From assembly GCF_042453785.1 (NCBI RefSeq), contig NC_091671.1:9184001-9248000 (forward strand): a stretch of DNA of 64,000 bases, written 5' to 3'. The notes beneath the pieces were generated by a model, which was not told the DNA's origin, ran no database searches, and was given only the letters and a program-made list of their open reading frames with translations. The position numbers and the translations under genes were made by a program. Shown here piece after piece: positions 10,610-22,988 of the stretch (the first letter of the stretch is position 1; each line of letters begins with the position of its first letter). The DNA comes from Malus domestica (taxonomy: Eukaryota > Streptophyta > Magnoliopsida > Rosales > Rosaceae).

Positions 10610-11699
10610 TGTAAGTAATTCAAAGTTATAACGAATGCGATGGTGACCTAAGTTTAAACCACCTATTCTTATGTTAAAACCGGAATCACTACACACATGT
10701 GTGAACACGGAAATTTCTTGAAACGAAAGAGACAAGAACAACGTGCACAAACAAATATTTGTATTTTTTGATGGTTTTGGGTTACAATCTCTCTCTATTT
10801 TGATCATCTGATTCGATCTCCGTAAGGTGTGTATTTGTGGATGTGTGATTGATCCAAAGGGCCGTTGGGCTTGATCTAAGGATGAACGTTCTTCAAGGGC
10901 CGTGGACTTGATCTTGAAGGTGGATTTGAGCGGATCTTCAAAGGGGCTTTTGGGCTAGATCTTTGAAGAACAGTGATGAACGGATCTCCAAGGGCTTTTG
11001 GGCTTGATCTTGCAGAACGGTTGGATGTGTGGATTTGTCGACGTTTGTTGATCCAAAGGGCTGTTGGGGCTTGATCTTGGAAGAACGATGAACGAAGAAT
11101 ACTTTCTTCAAGGGCCGTCGGGGCTTGATCTTGAATTGGTGGATGGTTGATCCAAGGGCCGTCGGGGCTTGATCTTGGAAGAACGATGAACGAAGAACGA
11201 AGAACACTTTCTTCAAGGGCCGTCGGGGCTTGATCTTGAATTGGTGGATGATTGTTGATCCAAATGGCCGTTGGGCTTGATCTTGGAAGAACGATGAACG
11301 AAGAACACTTTCTTCAAGGGCCGTCGGGGCTTGATCTTGGAAGAACGATGAACGAATAACGAAGAAGGCTTTCTTGATTCTTCGGGAACGTGGATGCTTG
11401 AGAGCTTCGGAGTTTCAGAGCTTCAGAGCTTCAAGGTGTAATATGAATTGGTTCCTTGAAATGAATGAAATTGGCTTCTATTTATAGAAATTTTCAAGGC
11501 CTAATTTTGAATATAATATCCCAGATGAAATAAGTCGTTTCTGCCAGGTGTTGACACGTGTCATGTTTGATGACTTTTCCAACTTATTTTGATTTTTTGT
11601 TTAGACACACGCTACGTGTAAAATTTATGTAATACATGAGCATTGAAACTTTGATTTATCGGTCAACATTTATTTATCGAAATTTCGATGTCTACAACA
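10610..11699 (-). repeat. Nested LTR-like insertion with minisatellite core
   Basis: This block lies between the RNase H end and the polypurine tract. On the minus strand it starts TGTTGTAGACATCGAAATTT and carries a TATA box (CTATAAATAG, around 11480). It reads into repeated units and ends near CTTACA. That is the architecture of a U3-R-U5 LTR. At 10855-11340 there are about ten imperfect copies of a motif containing GGGGCTTGATCTTGGAAGAA. No convincing target duplication was found, so the exact ends are uncertain. Confidence 0.5.
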
Positions 11700-12068
11700 T
11701 GATTATGTCTTATTTCTTTAAAGAAATTTCTGAACCAATTAAGCACTATTATGGCCTTGTGCTTCATCCTGGTTTCATAAACATTTACAAGAGAAAACCC
11801 AACTCTTGGTAGAAGCGGCACCACTTCTTATGTTCATATGGGTGAGGTTCATTCCCATGTCCCTGCTACTATAGACATAACTACAAATAACCTCATTAAG
11901 AGATAAAACTCATCCTCCTAAACGTAGCAGTCTTGCACTGATTATCCTGGAATGAGCTATATAATAATTTTCAGTGCTTACACAACCACTTAACAATAAC
12001 TTGTTATTACCCATTAAACTTTTAAACTAGTGATGTTCTAGACAAAGTAGGGTTACCATTATTGGTGG

Positions 12069-13082
12069 CTAATTTTCAGTAAAGGGTTTTAGCCCCATTC
12101 CACTAGATGTACTAACTACCAAAGCTCTTGAAAGTGCTTTCGTTAACGGATCCGCCAAGTTATTACTTGATTTAACATAAACAATATTAATAACTCCATC
12201 AGTTATTAATTGCTTGACATATTCATGTCTCAAGCTAATATGTCTAGATTTTCCATTGTATACCTTATTGTATGCTCTAGACAAAGTAGCCTCACTATCA
12301 CAGTATAAAGAAATGGATGGCATTGGTTGTGGCCACAACTCTATTTCCAATAACAAATTTCTAATCCATTCCGCTTCTTTACCTGCTGCTAATGCTATAA
12401 ATTCAGATTCCATAGTTGAATGTGCTATACATGTTTGCTTCTTCGAAGCCCAAGAAATTGCTCCTCCGGCAATTGTAAAAATCCACCCTGATGTAGACTT
12501 ATTATCATTAGCACTTGTTATCCAACTTGCATTTGAATATCCTTCAAGTACTGCTGGAAACTCAGAGTAAGTTAAAATCAGGTTAATAGTTCTTTTAAGA
12601 TAACCAAAAATTCTATTTATTGCTTTCCAATGAGCAGTACCTGGATGACTAGTGTATCTAGAAAGTTTGCTTACTGCAAATGCGATATCTGGTCTGGTAC
12701 AATGCATGGCATACATTAAACTTCCGATTACACTAGCATACTCAAGCTGTGCAACAGACCTACCAGAATCATTAAGCAAAGTTTCACTATGGTTATAAGG
12801 GGTATTTGCTTCTTTTATTTGTATATGCTTAAACTTAAGAATCAATTTTTCTATATAATGTGACTGACACAAAGCGTAACCCCCACTATGCTTCTTTACT
12901 TTAATTCCCAAGATAGTATCTACTTCATTCAAATCCTTCATCTTGAATTTTGAATTTAGATACTCTTTAGTTTCAGATACACCTTTCATGTTTGTACCAA
13001 AAATAAGCAAGTCGTCGACATATAAACATATAACAACACCATAATCATTTGTGAATTTAGAGTATATGCATTTATCAGACTG
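12069..13082 (-). pseudogene. Copia reverse transcriptase C-terminal half and RNase H
   Basis: The frame carries the RT active-site box [11 protein letters not shown] (about 13010-13040), then the copia RT tail with [20 protein letters not shown]. It continues into RNase H with [20 protein letters not shown] and [18 protein letters not shown]. It ends within the usual RDI-type C-terminal region, about 10 residues past LSRALV. A one-base deletion just upstream of the YVDD box (around 13085) separates it from the RT N-terminal half. The element cannot make a full polyprotein. Confidence 0.88.
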
Positions 13083-13213
13083 TTATGTCTAAATCCATAT
13101 GATAAAATGACAAAATCAAACTTTTCATGCCATTGTTTTGGTGCTTGCTTCAATCTATATAATGACTTTACTAATTTACAAACCTTCTTTTCATTCCCAG
13201 GGAGAACAAACCC

Positions 13214-13588
13214 TTATGGTTGTTCCATATAGACTTCTTCATCTAAATCACCATTTAAAAATGCTGTTTTCACATCCATTTGATGCACATGCAAATTATA
13301 TAAAGATGCCAATGCAAACAATATTCTAATTGATGTGAGCTTAGCTACTGGTGCATATGTTTCGAAATAGTCTACTCCTTTTTTCTGCTTAAAACCTTTG
13401 GCAACTAGCCTGGCTTTAAATGTCTGAATAGACCCGTTTGTATTGTATTTTCTTCTAAATACCCACTTACAACCTATTGCTTTTGATCCTTGGGGCAAGT
13501 CTACTAAAACCCATGTCTGATTAAATATTAATGATTCAAATTCATCATCTATAGCCTCTTTCCAAAAGGCTGCATCTCTTGAAGTCAA
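13214..13588 (-). pseudogene. Copia reverse transcriptase N-terminal half
   Basis: The frame contains the classical copia RT entry AIDDEFESLIFNQTWVLVDL, KWVFRRKYNTNGSIQ, ARLVAKGFKQ, YFETYAPVAK and the first catalytic Asp region MDVKTAFLNGDLDEEVYMEQP. It ends at an in-frame TAA replacing a Gln codon. The upstream linkage to integrase is broken in 13590-13666. Confidence 0.88.
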
Positions 13589-13666
13589 TACAATATGGGT
13601 ATTTTCTTAAGAACCTTTGTTCTATTTCCTTCGACTAAAAATACAATAGATTGAGATGAAATAAAA

Positions 13667-14626
13667 TCAGAGCCTAGAGTCTGTTCTTTTTTTTACCCTT
13701 TGGCTTTTCCTTGGTTCATTAACAGTTTCAGACTGTTTTCTTTTCTCACCTTGAGATTGACTAGTAGACGGATTAGAGAAATGTGTTTGATCATGCTCTT
13801 TTCCAGACACTGAGTAGTCATTATAGAATTTATTTTCTATAAATTCGACATCTCTAGACTCAACTATTATGTTCGAGTCTAAATTAAGCAACCTATATGC
13901 CTTTAAATTTTTTGCATATCCTACAAATATGCTTTTAATTCCTCTTGGACCCAACTTGGATCTCTTAGGATCAAGTGCCTTATAAAAAGCTACACAACCC
14001 CATACTCTCAAATATGACAAATTTGGTTTTCTTCCTTTCCAAATTTCATATGGTGACACATGTGTCTTCATAGATGTAATTCTATTGTGTATATGGCATA
14101 CAGTAAACAATGCTTCACCCCATAAATATTTTGGAGTATTAGCATTAATCATCATAGAATTAATCATTTCAGTGAGTGTTCTATTTTTTCTTTCTGCCAA
14201 ACCATTTTGTTGTGGTGTATAGGGTGTAGTTCTTTGATGTACAACACCATGCTCTTCACAAAAAATATCAAATTCATGTGAAAAATATTCACCACCTCTA
14301 TCACTACGAAGGCATTTAATTTTCCTTCCCTTTTGGTTTTCAACTTCAGCCTTATAGCGCTTAAAGCACTCAAAAGCTTCATCTTTATTAGACAATAAAT
14401 AAACATAAGTAAATTTAGAACAATCATCTATAAATGTGATAAAATATCTTTTTCCTCCTCTTGTTAAAACACCATTAAATTCACATATGTCAGAATGTAT
14501 TAAGTCTAATAAATTTGTATTTCTTTTGGTAGTTGGAAAATGTTTCTTAGTCATTTTCGCTTGAATACATGTTTCACATTTATCATTATAATCATCATTG
14601 CAAGTAATAAAACCAAGTGTGCGCAT
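13667..14626 (-). pseudogene. Copia integrase
   Basis: The sequence shows the tail of the zinc-binding domain (CETCIQAK) and then the catalytic core. The first Asp is in LIHSDICEF, the second in CLRSDRGGEYF, and the Glu in NGLAERKNRT, giving a complete DDE triad. The GKGK-like linker region (WGCVAFYKALDPKRSKLGPRG) follows. It is separated from protease by a TGA in place of a Trp codon at about 14665. Integrase joins element cDNA to host DNA; here it is only a fossil. Confidence 0.9.
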
Positions 14627-14668
14627 GTATTTTAAAGATCTAAAATTTATATGTGCTAAACGTAAATG

Positions 14669-16025
14669 TCATAAATGAGAGGAAGATTCAACAATATAAA
14701 CAGAAGAATTCACTTTATTATTGATACTTAGTTTGAACATCCCATCACAAGAATATCCCTTCCCAACAAACATCCCATTTTTCGACATTATTAACTTGTC
14801 GGACTCTAGAACAGTCTTTATACCGTTCTTACATAATAAATTTGCAGACACAAGATTCTTTCTAATTTCTGGAACATGCAGTACATTAAGCAACGTCAAT
14901 TTCTTCCCAGAAGTAAATTGAAGTTCAACGGTTCCTTTTCCTAGAACTTTGGCGGAATTATGATTCCCCATTAAAACTTCTTGATTGTCCGTTGATGCTT
15001 CATATGTCTTGAATTGTGCCTTGTCATTGCACACATGTATAGTAGCCCCTGAGTCGAGCCACCAATCGGAGGATTTTATTACCGCTGCCATATTCAGTTC
15101 AGTAATCATGCCAATATGCATCATTGATACCATTGCAACAATGTTATCAATTCCAGAGTTTTCCACCAAATTTGCGCTATTGGTCTTATTGGCATATTCC
15201 TCACTTGCTTTTCTGTGTCTACAATCACGAATGTAATGGCCTTTCTTTCCACAATGGTAGCATACACCATTTGCATTCTTTTGATTGTTGTTGGAATTGG
15301 TCTTCTTAAACTTCCCTTTGTCAATTTTGACTTTGAAGTTCTTTTTATATTTGTTTCCTTCGACAATGTGAACTTTAGAGAAATCTTGATTTGCAAAATT
15401 CTTATCACGATTTCGAGTTTGCTCTTCAATTTGAATACCCTTTTGCAAATTCTCTAAACTAATATCTTCCACCATGTGTAGAAGTTTCTTTCTATAGTTA
15501 TTCCATGTTTGGGGTAATTTTGCCATAATAGCCCCAACTATCATAGGATCCGGAATAACTATTTTAAGTTCACGAAGCTTTGAGACCAAGACCAATAATT
15601 CATGAACTTGGTCTAGGATAGGTTTGTTATCAAACATAGTGAATTCATAATATTTGAACATTAAAAATTTATCGGTACCTCTTTTTTCCGTTGTGTACTT
15701 GTGTTCAAGTGCTTCCCAAATTTCCTTTGGACATTGAATGTGTGCATACATGTCATATAAACGATCAGATAATGTGCCCAAGATGTGTCCTCGACATACC
15801 AATTCATCTTCTTCACGCTTCTTTCGATCGGCAACTATATTGTCCGAGTCTTTGTCACTTGGTTCACGAATAGGCTCCAATTTCGGGTCCAACACATATA
15901 TGACATTAAAACAGTAAGCATGAAACGTCCTTCCATCGGGTGAAATTTGATCCATCAAATTTGTCTAACTTGTAGACATCTTGATTGATAATCTTTAAAG
16001 CCATGTTATCAGATTTGTTATCCAT
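14669..16025 (-). pseudogene. Copia Gag and aspartic protease
   Basis: An ATG at 16025 opens a short frame (MDNKSDNMALKIINQDVYKL) that a frameshift near 15940 separates from the long gag frame. That frame holds the UBN2-like gag domain (WEALEHKYTTEKRGTDKFLM), the CCHC zinc knuckle CYHCGKKGHYIRDCRH at about 15213-15260, and the protease motif WWLDSGATIHVC at about 15035-15065. No convincing primer-binding site was found in the roughly 45 bp between gag and the 5' LTR. Confidence 0.88.
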
Positions 16026-16069
16026 AACGAAAATAACACTTTAAGATTGTTAGATTAAATATAGAAATA

Positions 16070-16587
16070 TGGAGAATAATCCGAATAATGACTTTGAGGT
16101 ACGACCTGAATCGTTTCCTTAAAGTGTTATTTGCCCCCACTCGAATGAGTTTGCTAAAGGGTTCTTGGCAAATCACTTACAGGATACAATAAAGTATGGA
16201 ATATTCGATTAGCAAAACCGAATTATATTCCCTTAGAAATAACTAGAAAGAAATTGTATGAATGTGATGAAGAGAGAAAAGAGAGCAAAGAAATTATGTA
16301 GACAACAAATTTCTGAATGATTCTTTTCTACTAATGTTACCACTATATATAGAGAGAATTACACCCTTTAGACACATCCTTTGATTTGAGTATGTCTTTT
16401 CACCATGGGATACAACACATTGCATCATTATGTCCAATGGACATATCTAATACAAACACCAATTACCCAAAGATCATATATGTTGTAAAACATGCAGCAA
16501 CCGTTAGGTATTAGCAAAAGGTTACAATGCTAATTTGAAAAGATATAATTGTTGGGTCAATGACCCAACTTCCCGCCAAACATCCCC

Positions 16588-16618
<31 letters not shown>

Positions 16619-16662
16619 TATTATAATATATTATTATATATATATTTTTAAAATATTCAACA
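16070..16662 (-). repeat. 5' LTR of the copia element
   Basis: The 593-bp right LTR starts (minus strand) TGTTGAATATTT after an AT-dinucleotide expansion and ends TTATTCTCCA. It retains a TATA-like CTCTCTATATATAG at 16342-16356 that its partner has lost. Confidence 0.88.
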
Positions 16663-17847
16663 TTTTCTCTCTTTGGTCTTTAATATTTAAGTGTGAGACA
16701 CCTGTTTGTTGACTAATTGAGACCATTCTCTAAGTTTTTAGTAGATATTGTGTAATTTGCTTTTATGAGCACTTCTTTAAGCTGTCAAGTTCCCAAAATG
16801 TACAAGGAGATATCAAGTTTAAAAAGTCACAAACTGTGATCAAACCAAATGCAATGAAATTAGGGATTTGACACTTAAAAAACTCAGTTAGCTTTAGACC
16901 ATAGGATTAGCATTTTGCATATGTGAGTATCATTGACTTGCTCATTTTATTTCTGGATAAGAAACAAACTATTATTGAAGGGAGAAGAAAGTGTACAAAA
17001 ACAAAGTTTCTGTAAGCTTGCACTCATATACCTAATATTTTAATTTCTTTTCTTGGCAGGTATTTTCTCTAATATTAGAGGCTATTACTTGGTGCTCTAC
17101 GCTGAATGACTTATTTTTGAGAAAGGCATGGATTACTTTCAGGAATTTTCCATACACAATTGGATCATGATAATATTTTGAGGCAATTCAATTTATTCCA
17201 CATGTGAATAGTTTTGAATTCAAAGTTTAGTTTTTCGATTTCAATCTGGCATATGATATTTGAATAGCAGAAGCATTTTCAGTGTCATTTTAATTTTCTG
17301 AAAGGTAACTAAGTGAAACAATATTTTGTCATTTTTCTTCAGGAAAATAAAATAATGTTTCGTAATCTTTATGTAAGTACTATTGTCAATCCAAAGCCAC
17401 AAGAAATACCATTCAAAAGGGACTCAAGAAAAGCGATATTGTCGCTAGAACTGAGTATGAATGGTTTCTTATAGCATGTATATCCATATATAGCAAGCAA
17501 AGTTTCACTTCATTGGTTTTTAGGTGCTAGACCATCTTTTTAGTTACTTTCCATGGAAATTATTCATGCCTGTTGTAGATAATGGTTTCAAAACCTGCAG
17601 CAAAGTGAGGGCAAATTTTCTAGTTCAAACTAAACAAAGAACCAAATAAAAAACCATTCAATCTCATGGTAAAATGCCATTCCATCAAATAAGAATGCAA
17701 ATAAACATAGAAAACGGGACTAGCTACAACTAGAAGAATCAAATTTCTCATTGTAATAGACAGCCATAACAAATAATTTCATCCCAATAGCCATAATAAA
17801 TAATTTCATCCAATTTTATCATAAAGATTGGAGGGTTCGCAGTGACT
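16663..17847. other. Intergenic DNA shared with unit B, one exon-like island
   Basis: This is collinear with 38249-39446. At 17060-17170, after an AG acceptor (17058-17059), lies an open phase-0 stretch of 36 codons (VFSLILEAITWCSTLNDLFL and onward) ending TGA. The same frame is open at 38647-38757 with one Asn/His change. It could be a terminal exon of an unrecognised gene. The rest shows nothing. Confidence 0.4.
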
Positions 17848-19520
17848 CTATTCGCAGTGACTCCGTGCTTCGTGGCAAGGTAGACTAGCAAACATGCCCA
17901 ACCTTTACTCACATCCGAGAAAACACTCCCAACAAGATTGCTTACTCCAAAATCGAAGAGGCACCGCCCTCCGAATCTCGAGAGCCAGACTCCCAACATG
18001 ATTACTTTCTCAAAAATCGAAGAGACACTGCTCCCCGAATCTCGAGAGCCAGACCCCCAGCATGATTGCTTTCTCAAAAATCGAAGAAGCATCGTTCTCC
18101 GAATCTCGAGAGCCAGATACCACATACCACTTTTTCAAAGTGCTTATGACAGAAAACATATGAAGCTGGCAGCTCCCACTACCGTGCTATGACCAAGCAG
18201 GGTAAAGGAATAGCATTACTACTTGTTGTTAGGAAGACTCCTATATATGTCGACCTCCATCCCCAACGGACAGGCAGACCTGCAAAAATGCTCAACCCTT
18301 CCTCATATCTGAGAGGGCATTCCCAACGAAACCTTTCGAAATATTCAGCTTTCTTTCCCCCCGATAATACCTCTGCAAACAAGCTATACTAGAGCAAGAA
18401 TATCTCATATCATCAGGGTTAAAAGCAAGAGTATCCCATATCATGCTTTTTCCCTGTCTTTTCCTTTGGCTTTGTTTTTACCTGCAAGACAAGGAGAAAG
18501 AGAGCAATCAGTCAGCACTTGAAATCAAGCTCCTAGTCAGGAACTGACTGCCTGGAACCCCTTACCTGATTACTTACCTGGCATTGCTCTCGAGTACTCA
18601 TCTTCAACATCTTATGTTTCCAGGGAAGATACCGCATCTGCTTGAGCAACAGATAGGGCAAGTGCGAAGGATACAAGGAAGCATGTGGAGACAAGCGTAA
18701 CAGCACACGTGCCGATACATCCATTACTCTGTCAAAAGCAAAAGTATCTCATATCAGCAGGGTCGAACGTACTCTAGATTTGATGGACTTGTTTTGACCC
18801 TCAAATTCTTCAGTCGGCCTTATACTCTGGAGGAAACCAGAAAACCCTCTAGCTCAGTTCAAGAATAAGCCTGTGGAAAGTTACTTCTTCAAAAGCAAAA
18901 GTATCCCATATCATATCTTCTCATTTTTCTTCTCTTTATCCTTCATGCTGCTGCAAGATGGGGAGAAGGTGAACAATCAGCCGGAGCTCTGATTGCTTAC
19001 CTTGTCTGTCACCTTTTTCAGCAGATCCCCTAGCTCGGCGACTTGGGGGACTCCTACTACATGGTTTGTATCGCGCTGGACCAAGCCTGAAACTACAAGT
19101 AAGCTTCAAGTGAAATTGATACATTACCTTGTGCATCTCCACCAGTTAAAGATACCACCCCTGGATGGAGGAAGAGTACTTCCAGAGAAGCTGCCACATC
19201 TACCTATGAGACAGATAAGGCAAGTCAAGATGATACCACACTCCGATACTTAGAAGTTTCGTGATTACGAGATCATTCTCCCACAATATTTCCTAATGTC
19301 ATTTGTACTCTAATGTCATTTGTACTAAATCATTCACTGGTACTCACTAAAGGAGAGCTTGAACCTATGTACTTGTGTAAACCCTTCACAATTAATGAGA
19401 ACTCTTATATTCCGTGGACGTAGCCAATCTGGGTGAACCACGTACATCTTGTGTTTGCTTTCCTATCTCTATCAATTTATATACTTATCCACACTAATGA
19501 CCGGAGCAATCTAGCGAAGA
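17848..19520. repeat. LTR-like repeat block
   Basis: This block is absent from unit B, where 39447 continues with different, apparently ancestral sequence. It holds three tandem units of about 64 bp at 17934-18125, each with CGAATCTCGAGAGCCAGA. It ends with CCGTGGACGTAGCC and GAACCACGTACATCTTGTG-like sequence, typical of R/U5 of plant LTR retrotransposons. No coding region was recognised. It is probably a solo or truncated LTR; its ends were not defined. The left junction repeats CGCAGTGACTC twice. Confidence 0.5.
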
Positions 19521-20141
19521 TCACAAAAGCGACCGTTTTCGCTACCTAGGATCTATCTTGCAAGAGAACGGAGAATTAGATGGAGATCTCAACCATAGAA
19601 TACGAGCTGGATGGATGAAGTGTAAGAGTGCATCCGGCGTGTTGTGTGACCGTCGTAGGCCACTGAAGCTCAAGGGAAAATTTTATAGGACGGCAATAAG
19701 GCTAGCGATGTTGTATGGCACAGAGTGTTGGGCGGTGAAACATCAACACGTACACAAAATGGGTGTAGCGGAGATGAGGATGCTTCGTGGGATGTGTGGG
19801 CACACGAGAAAGGATAAGATTGAGAATGAGGATATCCGAGGTAAAGTAGGAGTAGCCGAAATTGAAGGAAAGATGAGAGAAAATCGGTTCCGGTGATTTG
19901 GACATGTGCAAAGAAGGCCGACTGACGCTCCGGTTCGAAGATGCGACTACGAGATAGAGGTTCAGGGCCGAAGGGGTAGAGGAAGACCTAGGAAAACTTT
20001 GGAAGAGACTCTAAGAAAAGGCTTAGAGTACTTGGATCTAACGGAGGACATGACACAAAACCGAGCGCAATGGCGTTCTAGGATTCATATAGCCGACCCC
20101 ACTTAGTGGGAAAAGTCTTTGTTGTTGTTGTTGTTGTTGTA
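19521..20141 (+). mobile_element. 5'-truncated RTE-type LINE, C-terminal ORF and (TTG)n tail
   Basis: The plus-strand frame reads [55 protein letters not shown], then after one in-frame TGA (around 19896, where Trp is expected) FGHVQRRPTDAPVRR, RGRGRPRKTLEETLRKGLEY and RIHIADPT. This is the conserved C-terminal tail of plant RTE-like non-LTR reverse transcriptases. The stop is followed by AAAAGTC and a (TTG)n run (20117-20140), the usual 3' tail. It is dead on arrival and lies exactly at the right edge of the block replacing unit-B sequence. Confidence 0.82.
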
Positions 20142-22988
20142 TCTTTGGATGCTTAGAAAGATAGTAATTACTTTTGTGTTTGATTTTTCACTAATGGTAT
20201 GTTGTGATGGGGTTTAGTAATTTTCAGTATTCTTCAATTATTTTGAATTTGCAAAATCAAATAACTCGTGGAAATAAATTAATATTTCATTAATCTGTAT
20301 GTAAGAGGACTTTACAATATGTCATCAAGTTTAGACCGACAACAATGAATGGCAAACTTAGGATTAATGCCTCTATTAATTTGATGTTTTCTCATGGTCA
20401 AGAAATATATACAACTGTCTTATTTATTGAACAACATCACTCATCCTCTATATTTAATATTAATTGCTTTTCTTAATCTATTTTTCCGTCAATCTTTTCT
20501 GCTACCTAATCTCATTTGTTTTTCGATTTTGTGAAATGTTTTGGAAGCGGAAGTGTGTGAAATGTATTGATGCTGATGATAGTGCCGAATTTGGCGACAC
20601 TCCTCAACTAGCAGAGCAGTAACAGAGCTTCTTCCAACTCAAATTTAATGATTCAAGCTGCGTAAGATTTGCATAACATTCCCAAGTTGTAGTCGATGTG
20701 CCTGAGTGGTTGAGTGCTTGACTAATGAATATAACCACTAAGATTTGGATTGTTTTTGGGGGGTAAGAAATAACATTGCTAATTTTGGATTTATGGGTTT
20801 GAATTTTTGTCGAGTATGTGATTCTTTGTTCTCTGTGTATTGATTGACTGATGAAAAAATGTAGCCATAAAATATTGATTTTGACAATTTTGATTATGAG
20901 ATTGCCTCTTTATATAATGTACAATTTTGTAGTTGCCTTCAATGTTGTTGTCATTGGCTCGGGTGCTCAAAAGATCTATACAATGTCGTTTTGCCAATAA
21001 TGTGGGTATTGAGTTGAATATCATAAAAGTGAACATCTGTAACTATAGATCTGCAAATGTTTGGTAGATGGAGCAATTTGGGAATTTGTTACCTAAACAT
21101 TGATGGATAACCTGTAATCATTTTTTTTACGTGAATGTTGAATGTTGAATGCCTTATCGTTTTGGTTTTTAACATGCCATTGTTTATCTATATCCAAAAT
21201 GAGTCTGAATCTTTTCAAATAAATGTTACTTTCTGATTTGAGAAATTGTAATTCACCTTTTATTGATCTTTTCCTATATATTTGATTTACAGAGCTCTTG
21301 GGTTGTCAATTGTGACTGGAAATTCTACTCCTCACATGGATCATAGGTAAAAAACACCATTTTCTTTTCTTAGTACTTATCCTTCAAATGTGTTTTATTA
21401 TGAGATTGTCTCTTTATATATTGTAAATTTCTAGCACTTATGCAAACTTTAGAGCATATAGGAAAGCAAATGTTTTCCATTTTAGGTACAAAGAACCAAA
21501 TATGTTATCTATGTCTTCAATGAAATGCTTTAGTGTTATTGCTTTTAATTGTTTAGTTTTAACTAATGTTTGGATGCTTAAAAATATTATTCATTTTGTC
21601 TTTTTGAACCTGAACAGATAATCAAATTGGAATAGATTCTATTTTTTGAGTTCATTTTGCTTATTAGTTTAACTTACTTCTTTGAACCAAATGCAAATTC
21701 CAATCTTGCATTGTTAAGCCCCGAAATTAGAACAAAAAAACTTGCATGAAATTGAAGTTTTCTCTGATTGAGAACTCCTTTTTCTTCTACTTGAAGTTTT
21801 CTCTGATTGATTTTTCAATAATTTAGAAATGGGTATGTTAAATTGTGGGTTACGATTTCAAAATCCACAGTGGAGCGTGGACATTTTTTCTAGTATGAAA
21901 CTTATTTTGCACAACGATTAACAAATTGTTTGCACCTTTACGCAATCTCCATTAGAAAAGCCACAAGTTTCTCGACCAAGCAAATTGGTATCATAATATC
22001 CAACGGTTGCAAATTAGCCTTTTCTCATTTTTTTAATTTTCTTTTGAAAAACACCAAGGAGCAGGTGCAGCCAGCACCATTACTATGTCTGTCCAAACAT
22101 CAAATGCCCATTTCTTTCTTTTTCTTCTGCAAAACGGCCACAATACCCAAACTCTTATTTTCTATAAGAAGCTTGCTAAAGACCAAGTACCACATCAACT
22201 AACTGAACTACTTATATTATTGGGGTGATTTTTAGTCATCACCCTCAAGTGGTGGTAATGTTTACCATCTTATTTATTGCCGTTGTATGGGTTTAAATTT
22301 TAAGATTTGTTCCATCCAAGGTATTAAACTCATATGATGATGATAAATAAGGTAGTGAGCATCACCATCATTTGAGTGTGGAGAACAAAAATATTCTTAT
22401 GATATTGTACGCAAAAGGGGAAAATTTCCTAATTGCAAAAGCAAAATAGAGATGTAATAATTAAAGAGTTTTTAAGCTCTTAATTAATGGTATTTAATTT
22501 GCTTGGTAACGAAAATTATTTGGGAGTCAGTCACCTACCGCATGCATGCAAAATGAAGGAGACAATTCATGGACCAAATTACACCACCATATCCTGTGGA
22601 ACTTCACTTATAGCCCCATGTTCACTTGGAAGACATGAAAATTATGAACAAAATTGATTTTTCTCCTAACCATGCCAGCTGGGTCATGATAAATTTATAA
22701 CTCAATCAAGTTTATTTGCTTTGATAATTAATTTTTGAGGTAACAATTTATGATGAGATTCATTAAATACTAACAATTAGAGGACAATATTAATTGGAGT
22801 GCGTTAAAGATAGTGCAATAAGTGACACAGCTATAAGCCACATTATCGTGTCCTAAAAACAAATTTGTTAGTATTCTGTCGATTGCCGTTAAAAAAATCT
22901 CTATCAATTGTAATAAATATAAATTCAAATCCATTAATGAACGGTTGAAAATTTTTCATTTTTGCAGTTTTAATAGAAACTCTTTCAT
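20142..22988. other. Intergenic DNA shared with unit B, with exon-like islands
   Basis: This is collinear with 41190-44547. Two short open pieces are conserved: about 20546-20623, ending KCIDADDSAEFGDTPQLAEQ and a stop; and 21293-21346 between AG and GT, open as ALGLSIVTGNSTPHMDHR. They may be relic exons of one gene, not recognised. In unit B a MITE sits precisely at the donor of the second. No RNA gene was found. Confidence 0.4.

Larger units (their letters stand above)
9992..16662 (-). mobile_element. Ty1/copia LTR retrotransposon, degenerate
   Basis: This 6.67-kb element lies on the minus strand. LTRs are at 9992-10487 and 16070-16662, both TG...CA. The order gag-protease-integrase-reverse transcriptase-RNase H identifies Ty1/copia (Pseudoviridae-like); in gypsy elements the integrase comes last. 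Unit B has the corresponding uninterrupted site near 38236. No clean 5-bp target duplication is seen, and about a dozen bases present in B are missing at the left junction. Coding is interrupted by at least two in-frame stops and two frameshifts. A further LTR-like block is nested at 10610-11699. Confidence 0.92.

Noticed and set aside
12214..12570. Plus-strand frames opposite the copia pol region (12214-12570, 14721-14921, 14985-15236 and others)
   Set aside because: Antisense shadows of the integrase, RT and Gag reading frames, with no independent support.
17934..18125. Three regularly spaced repeats, considered as a CRISPR-like array
   Set aside because: Units of about 64 bp are contiguous head-to-tail with no unique spacers, in a plant LTR-like context; an ordinary tandem repeat.
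20694..20750. tRNA-Ser/Leu-like start (GATGTGCCTGAGTGGTTGAG)
   Set aside because: Only the D-arm region resembles a tRNA. No anticodon arm or T-arm follows at the right spacing, and unit B (41745) diverges in the A-box.
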